From Bacteroidales bacterium (lineage in GTDB: Bacteria; Bacteroidota; Bacteroidia; Bacteroidales; Paludibacteraceae), in NCBI GenBank assembly GCA_004557405.1, contig SFDZ01000004.1:1-64000 (forward strand): DNA of 64,000 nt, given 5' to 3'. Under the pieces are notes generated by a model that saw nothing but the letters and a program-made list of their open reading frames with translations, ran no database searches and was not told where the DNA came from. The translations under genes and the position numbers were made by a program. Positions 34,701-40,282 of the stretch are shown here, piece by piece (the first letter of the stretch is position 1; every line of letters starts with the position of its first letter).

Positions 34701-36128
34701 TACGCCTATCACTATCTGAAAACAGTATTCAACAAAGTAGAAGTACAAAACGGCCGATATACTGCCGACTTCCGGAAAATGCTTGGAATACAAAGCATCG
34801 ACGAAAAGAAAAACCGCGACAAACATTCGCACCACGCTATTGATGCGGCTGTTTTGACCATGATTCCGGTCGCCGCCAAACGCGACAGAATGTTGGAACT
34901 TTTCTATCAGATAGAAGAAGACGAACAATTACACAAGAACGTTACAACAAAAAAAGAGAAACTGCGCAAAGAAATTGCCGGTTGCCAACTCGGTAAAAAT
35001 GTTTCGACCGTCACCGAAATTATTGAACAAAATGTATTGGTAAACCTTGTCGGCAAAGACCAAACATTGACACCTGCCAAACGAAAAGCACGCTCACGAG
35101 GCAAAGAGATATTTGTAACAAACAGCAAGGGCGAGAAAGTAAACAAATGGATTACAGGCGATTGCATTCGAGGAAAATTGCATAAAGAATCGTTTTTCGG
35201 AGCAATAAAAATAGCCAAAACAGACGAACAAGGCTTCCTAATAAAAGAAAACGGAATGTTCGTGTATGAAAAAGATGCAAATGGGAACGACATAATTAGT
35301 ATGGTTAAGTATGTCCCGATTAATAGTTTTAAAAACGAACAAGATTTGAATAAAATTATAGACCCGTTTGTAAAAAAATCCATTCTGCAAGTTCTTGCGA
35401 AACGCAAACAAGAAGGGAAATCTTTCGAAGCAGCAATAGCAGAACCTATTTGGCTTTTAGACAAAGATTGTAATGAAATAAAACAAGACAAGAAAGGAAA
35501 AAAATTATGTCCAATCAGACACGTTCGTTGTAGAGTTTCAGCAGGGAGAGGTTTCTTTACAAAAGACAAAGCCATTGAAGTGAAAGAGCAAACTTATAAG
35601 TCCAACAAAGATTACAAGAATTATTATTACGCTCAAAACGACGGCAATTACCTATGTCTATTGTACGAAGGACTACATAAAGGCAAAATCGAACGCCAAT
35701 TTAGGCTGATCAATTATTTTGAAGCGGTACAATTAAAAATCAAGAATGCAAACGATTTATGGCAAGAGCCGTATTTCAAAACATTAAGAAATGGGAAGAA
35801 ACAATATAATTTGTCTGCTATCATCAAAGTGGGGACACATGTATTAATGTGGCAAAACACGCCAGATGAAATTTACGAATTATCAAAAAGCCAGTTATCA
35901 AGTAGATTATTTGTAGTATATAAATACAATTCAATGGGTTCTAATTTTATCTACTTACAAAATAATATTGAAGCAAGATTGGATAATGAAATAAAAGATG
36001 ATGATGCAACATTTAATAGTGGTAGATATCAAGCACGATTACATTTAGTTGCAAATAACTTTAATTGTTTGATCGAAGGACGCGATTTTGAAATTACACC
36101 TATGGGAGAGATAAAATTCTATGATTAA
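31761..36128 (+). CDS. cas9: CRISPR-associated endonuclease Cas9 (type II-C-like)
   Basis: A 1455-residue RNA-guided DNA endonuclease with all catalytic elements intact. RuvC-I is ILGLDLGTNSIGLAI with Asp8. The Arg-rich bridge helix is RTSHRSPRRLYQARKYR (57-73). The recognition lobe starts with ALYHIAQRRGFRSSKG (162-177), typical of type II-C. RuvC-II is IVVETARELND with Glu736, HNH is QVDLEHTIPRS with His859, and RuvC-III is HSHHAIDAAVL with His1025 and Asp1028. The last 350 residues form the wedge/PAM-interacting region. Two cysteines (CRCIYTG) precede the HNH core. No cas1, cas2, cas4 or csn2 is adjacent. It is transcribed towards the array, which is transcribed the opposite way. It looks AT-richer than the flanking ribosomal and division genes. 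PAM is unknown. Confidence 0.97.
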   Translation: MSKILGLDLGTNSIGLAIRDTDNGKNLEEQLERFAVTRFKSGVGNGQSGEFSYAAERTSHRSPRRLYQARKYRIWATLKILIEYGYCPLSMDDLEKWSKYDKAKGLKRQYPVNAEKFEQWVRLDFDGDGDIKYSSPFQLRAELMEKQFDFSNETDRFKLGRALYHIAQRRGFRSSKGETIKEQEQAEIDANLENEIDLSTELKKSEEKKSGKLVSYMKEHNLPTIGCAFHHLEKSGIRVRNSEYQAVRSQYKDEITAIFSFQNGLNIDSDFYKRIISEKKNEGTIFYKRPLRSQKGLVGKCTLEPKKARCPISHPEFEKFRAWCFINNIQYRKTTDDDWQNLTMEQKQKLYQDKFLRTKSHFKFQEIREWIEKEIKDDTRAYILEYTQKKEMRTINHKDNTSVSGCPITGRLRNLFGENWEQWTLQTSHERANHKTGEIHTITYDIHDVWHVCFSFDEPEFVEEFARNELNFDAQQTKQLVSVWGAIAQGYAMLSLKAIRNINRFLLKGLIYTDAVLLAKLPEIFGDKWSENENDVVAQIDDIIAQNREEKQIYNIANALISNYKSLDYDDELQYNEKFAEHDYQYELQPSDYDDVKKVTIEAIGEKTWANKTEAEQNDILSKVAALYQQFFFSQERDYFHLPKLADALAKYLSKRFAFLSEKSLSKIYHPSMIAYYAPAKEQRIEDGRYIKLLGSPVIGALKNPMAMRVLHTLRRQINYMLKNGFIDEDTRIVVETARELNDANWRWAIETYQEEREKENKEFEKIIKEYDSQRNITHEDLDKVRLLAEQYDIPEQGEIPNDTPKSKKKKEKIEKANPYKKDIAKYRLWLEQGCRCIYTGNPINMGTLFGDNQVDLEHTIPRSISFDNSLANLTVCEAHFNRTVKKNQIPAQLQNYDEILGRIQPWIKKVETLNNNIEYWTAQSKRAQDKTRKDYCIRQRHLWELELDYWQKKVNAFTTKEVTSGFRNSQLNDTRIITKYAYHYLKTVFNKVEVQNGRYTADFRKMLGIQSIDEKKNRDKHSHHAIDAAVLTMIPVAAKRDRMLELFYQIEEDEQLHKNVTTKKEKLRKEIAGCQLGKNVSTVTEIIEQNVLVNLVGKDQTLTPAKRKARSRGKEIFVTNSKGEKVNKWITGDCIRGKLHKESFFGAIKIAKTDEQGFLIKENGMFVYEKDANGNDIISMVKYVPINSFKNEQDLNKIIDPFVKKSILQVLAKRKQEGKSFEAAIAEPIWLLDKDCNEIKQDKKGKKLCPIRHVRCRVSAGRGFFTKDKAIEVKEQTYKSNKDYKNYYYAQNDGNYLCLLYEGLHKGKIERQFRLINYFEAVQLKIKNANDLWQEPYFKTLRNGKKQYNLSAIIKVGTHVLMWQNTPDEIYELSKSQLSSRLFVVYKYNSMGSNFIYLQNNIEARLDNEIKDDDATFNSGRYQARLHLVANNFNCLIEGRDFEITPMGEIKFYD

Positions 36129-36190
36129 ACGCACGCTTTGTATCAGCAATTAGAGATGTTTTGAACAACAAAATCTGCACACTATGCACA

Positions 36191-36220
36191 AAAAATTCCA
36201 CCCGTTCGGGTGGAATTTTT
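36191..36220. terminator. Bidirectional terminator between cas9 and the CRISPR array
   Basis: A perfect 13-bp stem (AAAAATTCCACCC / GGGTGGAATTTTT) with a GTTC loop and T-rich flank on either strand. It can end both the cas9 mRNA and the array transcript coming from the other side. Confidence 0.9.
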
Positions 36221-36272
36221 ATTTCTGAAACAAGCTATAACACGTTGATTTTGTGAATTTTACGCACATCGT

Positions 36273-36539
36273 ATTGTTTCAGACGTGCAAAGATACAAAA
36301 TTTGAGAGCAATTCACAACTTCTTTCACCGCAGAGCAAATACGCGCGTTCGTGCAAAGATACAAAATTTGAAAGCAATTCACAACAGAATACACGCGTAC
36401 CAAGTAGAGAGTTAAATTGTTTCAGACGTGCAAAGATACAAAATTTGAGAGCAATTCACAACCAAGGTGCGTCAGTACGATGGTAAGCCTTAATTGTTTT
36501 AGACGTGCAAAGATACAAAAATTGAGAGCAATTTACAGC
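36273..36539 (-). CRISPR. CRISPR array, leader-distal segment (4 repeats, 3 spacers, variant repeats)
   Basis: Repeats lie at 36273-36319, 36350-36385, 36416-36462 and 36493-36539, with three 30-nt spacers. Read on the plus strand they carry GAGAGC (GAAAGC in the second) where the main array has GTCAGC. The second repeat has lost its first 11 nt (plus-strand sense) while the spacer stays at 30 nt. The fourth has several substitutions. This degeneracy marks the old end of the array. Transcription on the minus strand is inferred because both tracrRNA candidates are complementary to minus-strand repeat RNA beginning GUUGUGAAUUGC. Confidence 0.93.
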
Positions 36540-36559
36540 CGTTAAGACTGCCTTTTTTT

Positions 36560-37108
36560 TTATTTTTCGATGCTATCTAAAAAATCAAGATAACCGGCGG
36601 CGTGTCCGATACTGTTTTTAAGTCTATCAAATTCGTTTTGACAAAGAATTACACGTGTTTCTTGGCCATCAACCCAAAAAAATTGCTCGACATCTTTTTC
36701 CAATAATTCGCTGTCGATGTGGTATTTAACACGATAGCACTTGCTAACGGCTAAATTTCTGTCATCACGGAGTTTTGCTTGCTCGCACCACTCGATACTC
36801 ATCTTGTCAATGGCAATTCTCTTGTCATATTCTGACGTGTCCGATTGTAAAAACTCCGATGTAGCATAGTAATCGCGTTGCTCTTGGTCGAATGCTAAAT
36901 TTTCATTAAATCTTTCGATACGATAATCAAGCACCTGTTCGGAGGTGATGCTGTCGATTAACTCACTTTCGACAAATTCGACTTTTACTTTCTCATTGTC
37001 GATTTTCTCTTTGACGAAATTCATAATCATTTCGTCCGTTTCTGTTTGACGTGTGCAAGCGCAAAACAATGATAGTGCGCAGACGCAAAAAATTGATAGT
37101 TTTTTCAT
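36560..37108 (-). CDS. Unknown lipoprotein encoded inside the CRISPR array
   Basis: A 182-residue protein starting MKKLSIFCVCALSLFCACTRQ, a lipoprotein-type signal with Cys at the end of the hydrophobic core (FCAC). The frame is open to 37183, but the ATG at 37108 gives this signal. The mature part is acidic and helical (VKEKIDNEKVKVEFVESELIDSITSEQVLDYRIERFNENLAFDQEQRDYY). I do not recognise a family or catalytic motif. The gene lies between two parts of the array, on the same strand as the crRNAs, just downstream of a hairpin (37161-37188) and a TATTTTTG box (37147-37140). It is not a known Cas protein. It could be cargo that landed in the array or a gene that the array grew around. Confidence 0.7.
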   Translation of the reverse strand: MKKLSIFCVCALSLFCACTRQTETDEMIMNFVKEKIDNEKVKVEFVESELIDSITSEQVLDYRIERFNENLAFDQEQRDYYATSEFLQSDTSEYDKRIAIDKMSIEWCEQAKLRDDRNLAVSKCYRVKYHIDSELLEKDVEQFFWVDGQETRVILCQNEFDRLKNSIGHAAGYLDFLDSIEK

Positions 37109-37139
37109 ACGATTTTTATTTAATTGGTTAAATACGGCG

Positions 37140-37147
37140 CAAAAATA
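37140..37147 (-). promoter_or_regulatory. Probable -7 box for the lipoprotein gene in the array
   Basis: TATTTTTG on the minus strand, 31 nt before the ATG at 37108. A TTG at 37174-37172 gives a 24-nt spacer, longer than usual, so confidence is limited. Confidence 0.4.
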
Positions 37148-37160
37148 CACTTTTTTTTCT

Positions 37161-37188
37161 AAAAAATGAAGCAAGTACTTCATTTTTT
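37161..37188 (-). terminator. Hairpin ending the main CRISPR array transcript
   Basis: AAAAAATGAAG (37161-37171) pairs perfectly with CTTCATTTTTT (37178-37188), an 11-bp stem with a 6-nt loop. It starts one nucleotide beyond the last repeat of the main array. On the minus strand it ends in a run of six U, so it is a plausible terminator between array and lipoprotein gene. Confidence 0.7.
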
Positions 37189-37189
37189 A

Positions 37190-37904
37190 ATTGTTTCAGA
37201 CGTGCAAAGATACAAAATTTGAGAGCAATTCACAACGGTATTTATTACTATTAAACAGAGTATTGAATTGTTTCAGACGTGCAAAGATACAAAATTTGTC
37301 AGCAATTCACAACTATTATTGAAAACAAGTTTTTCGCTCGCATATTGTTTCAGACGTGCAAAGATACAAAATTTGTCAGCAATTCACAACGAAAAACGCA
37401 TTTTAATGAGTTTTTAGCCAATTGTTTCAGACGTGCAAAGATACAAAATTTGTCAGCAATTCACAACTTACTCACGTTGTTTAAGGCGTTAGTTGCTATT
37501 GTTTCAGACGTGCAAAGATACAAAATTTGTCAGCAATTCACAACAAGATATTATTTGCAACAATAGAAACGAGAATTGTTTCAGACGTGCAAAGATACAA
37601 AATTTGTCAGCAATTCACAACTGTGCTGCCAATTATAATGAAAGCAAACATATTGTTTCAGACGTGCAAAGATACAAAATTTGTCAGCAATTCACAACAA
37701 CATGTTAAATCGTATTGCCGTCAGTGGATTGTTTCAGACGTGCAAAGATACAAAATTTGTCAGCAATTCACAACACTACCACAGAATTTTTCTTTTAATT
37801 TATCATTGTTTCAGACGTGCAAAGATACAAAATTTGTCAGCAATTCACAACTCATTCGCCTTTGTCCCTAAGACCTTGTCAATTGTTTCAGACGTGCAAA
37901 GATA
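37190..37904 (-). CRISPR. CRISPR array, main segment (9 full repeats, 1 partial, 9 spacers)
   Basis: Full 47-nt repeats begin (plus-strand left edge) at 37190, 37267, 37344, 37421, 37498, 37575, 37652, 37728 and 37805. A 23-nt partial copy is at 37882-37904. Spacers are 30 nt except one of 29 (37699-37727). The first repeat has GAGAGC; the other eight full repeats are identical and have GTCAGC. In crRNA sense the repeat begins GTTGTGAATTGC and ends CTGAAACAAT. Nucleotides 2-4 (TTG) and 25-32 (TATCTTTG) form a promoter with a 20-nt spacer. The leader side is at high coordinate, but only 38 nt separate it from the upstream peptidase gene. No spacer was matched to a target. Confidence 0.97.
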
Positions 37905-37942
37905 AAATATTTGGCGTAGGTGCATTTTATCGAAAAAAATCC

Positions 37943-39979
37943 TCACAGCACGCTGCGGACGGCCTGCAAAATAGGCTCAATGCTTAAACCGCTGCCTACG
38001 GCGCCCTGCATCCACCGGTTGGGGGTCAGCCGCCCCTGACGATAGATGCGCGCATACTCCGCCGCCCACTGTTCGGCCGTAGCGCATGTTGCCAAATGCT
38101 GTTCCAACTGGAATTGCACGATAGAACCTATCGGATAGTTGGGCAAATACATGGGCGCATTGACCATGTGCGAATAGATGGCCAACAAGGTACAATCGGG
38201 TTCGCCAAGCACCGGTGCGTAATAGGCATTCCACACCTCGCGCGCTATGCGCAACGTATTCTCTTTCAGTTCGTTGGCGGTAGCGTCGGGATGCGCATAC
38301 AACCACTGCCACATGCGCATATCCACAAGACTGACACCCATTATTTCGTACATGCTCCAAAAACTATCCAGCACTTGCAAGCGGTGCGTGTCGGCAGTGG
38401 CATTCGCCGTGCCGTGCGGCAACAACGCCAAGTCGCGCGCTTGGAACAAGAAGGCCGATGCTTCGGTAAAGCCGGTATTCGGAACGCCCGCAAGTGAGTA
38501 ATAATCAATATCATACAAATCGAGAATCATCTCGACATTGTGTCCGAACTCGTGCACGGCTATGTTGTAGCCTTTGTAGTCCATGCCCTCGGTGCCGATG
38601 CGTGTGCGCAGGCGTGCGGGTTCGTTGCGCCCCAACGCCGGCCAAGCATGTCCCGATCCGCGTGCCGGCTCCACCACAATGTGGCTGCCGATGCGTTGCG
38701 CTTCGTCGGCGGTGAATCCCAAGCGTTGCAACAAGCGCGGCATGTCGCGTTCGAAGGCTTCGGCATCGGGATACAAGTGCCGCGTCTGCTCGGTCAGTTC
38801 GTCCTGATCGAGTGCGGCGCGCGCTTTGAACCCATCGTACCAAATGTCGTACGGGCGCAACGGGCGGCCTAACCGTTCGGCTATGACGGCGCCCACCTGC
38901 GCCACTTCGGGCGACGACAGCAGTTGGCGGAACAGCGAATCGACCTGTTCGAGCGGTATCTCCATCTGTTCGTCGAAATTGCGGACAATGGCCGTCGGTG
39001 CTTGCGGACAATAGGCATCGGCCTGACGATACGCCCGAAAATGTGCCAAAATCCGCTCGTAACGCGTGTCGGGTTCGGGTGCCAACGCCACTTCGCCGCC
39101 ATCGGCACAGCACACATTGGCATAGGGTTTCCAATCGTATTTGTCGCTATTGACGACAGCCTGTGGAATAGTCTGATTCACAATACGTTGCATCACACAG
39201 TAAATCATTTCCTGACGTTCGTGTGCCAATGCGTCGGGGGCGTAATTGGCTTTCAGTTCGTCGCGCAAGTTCCAATGCGACAACAGCGTCAACGGTTCGT
39301 TCCACAGCCGTCGTCCGTCGTCGGTCATCAGTTTGTTCATGTGGATATTGTAGTCGGCGATGTAGTTTTCGGCATCGGCATAGGCCTGATTTTCGGCTTG
39401 TGCCACGGTGGCCGGCACGCGTGTCGTGAAGCGGTCGCCCATGCGTGCATAGGCCCATTCGCGGCGTGTCCGGCAAGTGCCCGGCGCATCTTTTTCGGCG
39501 AGCGTATAGTGCGGGAAATTGATGATGGTCAAAAACGCCAATTTGTTGGCAAACATATCATCGCTGAAGTGCGCCATCGGGCTGTAGGCGCTCATGATGT
39601 AATCGGCCGTTCCGGGCTCCGGTACATTGGTCAGTTGGGTAGGTTTGAGCAACTCCACCGTCAGCATATCGGCCGATTCGCTGCAACGTTCGAAAATGCG
39701 TTCCAACTGTGCAAAGAGTGCAGCGCGTGCGGTGTCGTCGGGACATACGTTTGCGAGTACGAACGCCCGAAAATCATCGACAGAGCCGTCGTCGGCAGTC
39801 CAAAGCGCCGCCGCTTGTGCCACGCCGCGCGCCACCACTGCACTATCGACGGCAGCATGTTGCGCCACAATTTGTCGGACGATGTCATCGACCACTTCGT
39901 CCGTTACGAATGCCGTTTGTCGCCCGCATGCGGCGAGTGCGGCCAAGCCTATCAATCCCATAAACAATCGTTTTTTCAT
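37943..39979 (-). CDS. Exported zinc metallopeptidase lipoprotein (HEFGH motif)
   Basis: A 678-residue protein with a lipoprotein signal (MKKRLFMGLIGLAALAACGRQ, Cys after LAA). The zinc-binding motif is AVHEFGHNVEMILD, with a downstream acidic segment (GFTEASAFLFQ) that may supply the third ligand Glu, as in gluzincins such as the M3-like group. Most of the rest is helical. Substrates are unknown; a surface or periplasmic oligopeptidase is plausible. The frame opens at 40039 but the signal peptide fixes the start at 39979. No terminator separates its stop from the CRISPR array 38 nt downstream on the same strand, so its mRNA could read into the array. Confidence 0.8.
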   Translation of the reverse strand: MKKRLFMGLIGLAALAACGRQTAFVTDEVVDDIVRQIVAQHAAVDSAVVARGVAQAAALWTADDGSVDDFRAFVLANVCPDDTARAALFAQLERIFERCSESADMLTVELLKPTQLTNVPEPGTADYIMSAYSPMAHFSDDMFANKLAFLTIINFPHYTLAEKDAPGTCRTRREWAYARMGDRFTTRVPATVAQAENQAYADAENYIADYNIHMNKLMTDDGRRLWNEPLTLLSHWNLRDELKANYAPDALAHERQEMIYCVMQRIVNQTIPQAVVNSDKYDWKPYANVCCADGGEVALAPEPDTRYERILAHFRAYRQADAYCPQAPTAIVRNFDEQMEIPLEQVDSLFRQLLSSPEVAQVGAVIAERLGRPLRPYDIWYDGFKARAALDQDELTEQTRHLYPDAEAFERDMPRLLQRLGFTADEAQRIGSHIVVEPARGSGHAWPALGRNEPARLRTRIGTEGMDYKGYNIAVHEFGHNVEMILDLYDIDYYSLAGVPNTGFTEASAFLFQARDLALLPHGTANATADTHRLQVLDSFWSMYEIMGVSLVDMRMWQWLYAHPDATANELKENTLRIAREVWNAYYAPVLGEPDCTLLAIYSHMVNAPMYLPNYPIGSIVQFQLEQHLATCATAEQWAAEYARIYRQGRLTPNRWMQGAVGSGLSIEPILQAVRSVL

Positions 39980-40096
39980 GTCGGTATGTTGTTTTATTTG
40001 TTCACTTGCGGCGTCGGTCCGACGCATTTCGGTATGCAAAAATACGGATTATTTCCCGATTTTTAGCATTTTCGGCAAAAATAGTTGCAAAAAAAT

Positions 40097-40127
40097 TTGT
40101 TTTGTACAAAAAAACGTCCTATATTTG
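40097..40127 (+). promoter_or_regulatory. Promoter of tracrRNA candidate 2
   Basis: TTG (40097-40099), exactly 20 nt, TATATTTG (40120-40127). The anti-repeat starts 5 nt beyond the -7 box, and no protein gene follows before the terminator at 40185-40220. Confidence 0.75.
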
Positions 40128-40132
40128 CAGCA

Positions 40133-40220
40133 CAAAATTTATCAGCAATTCACAATAAGGATTATTCCGTTGTGAAAACTACCAGAATGGCCAAGTTGTT
40201 TCTTGGTCGTTCTTTTTTTT
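40133..40220 (+). ncRNA. tracrRNA candidate 2, with anti-repeat matching the main array
   Basis: Plus-strand RNA of about 85 nt. The anti-repeat (40132-40156) is complementary to crRNA repeat nucleotides 1-25 except for one mismatch (A at 40141) and one G-U pair, including the UCAGC that distinguishes the main-array repeats. AATAAGGATTATTCC (40154-40168) follows, a nexus-like hairpin, then GTTGTGAA (40169-40176), an exact copy of the first 8 repeat nucleotides that could fold back on CACAA in the free RNA. The terminator pairs all 11 bases of GAATGGCCAAG with CTTGGTCGTTC (40185-40212) and ends in eight T. It lies on the far side of the peptidase gene from the array. The 5' end is inferred from the promoter. 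Confidence 0.82.
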
Positions 40221-40232
40221 GCGGCATCACAC

Positions 40233-40261
40233 AAAAAAAACGAGCGGCGCAATGCCGCTCG
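40233..40261 (-). terminator. Intrinsic terminator of topA
   Basis: On the minus strand CGAGCGGC and GCCGCTCG form a perfect 8-bp stem around a 5-nt loop, followed by eight T (plus-strand A run 40233-40240). It lies 21 nt after the topA stop and faces the tracrRNA candidate terminator. Confidence 0.9.
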
Positions 40262-40282
40262 TCGTGTGTCAGACAGACAGAT

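Noticed and set aside
36540..37189. Insertion sequence splitting the array
   Set aside because: No transposase, terminal inverted repeats or target-site duplication was seen; the contents are a single lipoprotein gene and a terminator-like hairpin.
36253..37905. Several plus-strand open frames with a repeated FQTCKDTKFVSNSQ pattern
   Set aside because: They are translations of the CRISPR repeats in different frames; the periodic peptide follows the 77-nt repeat-spacer unit and no independent gene is present.
40132..40156. Orphan degenerate CRISPR repeat
   Set aside because: First read as a solo repeat, but the promoter in front, the AATAAGG hairpin and the terminator behind make an anti-repeat of a tracrRNA a better explanation.
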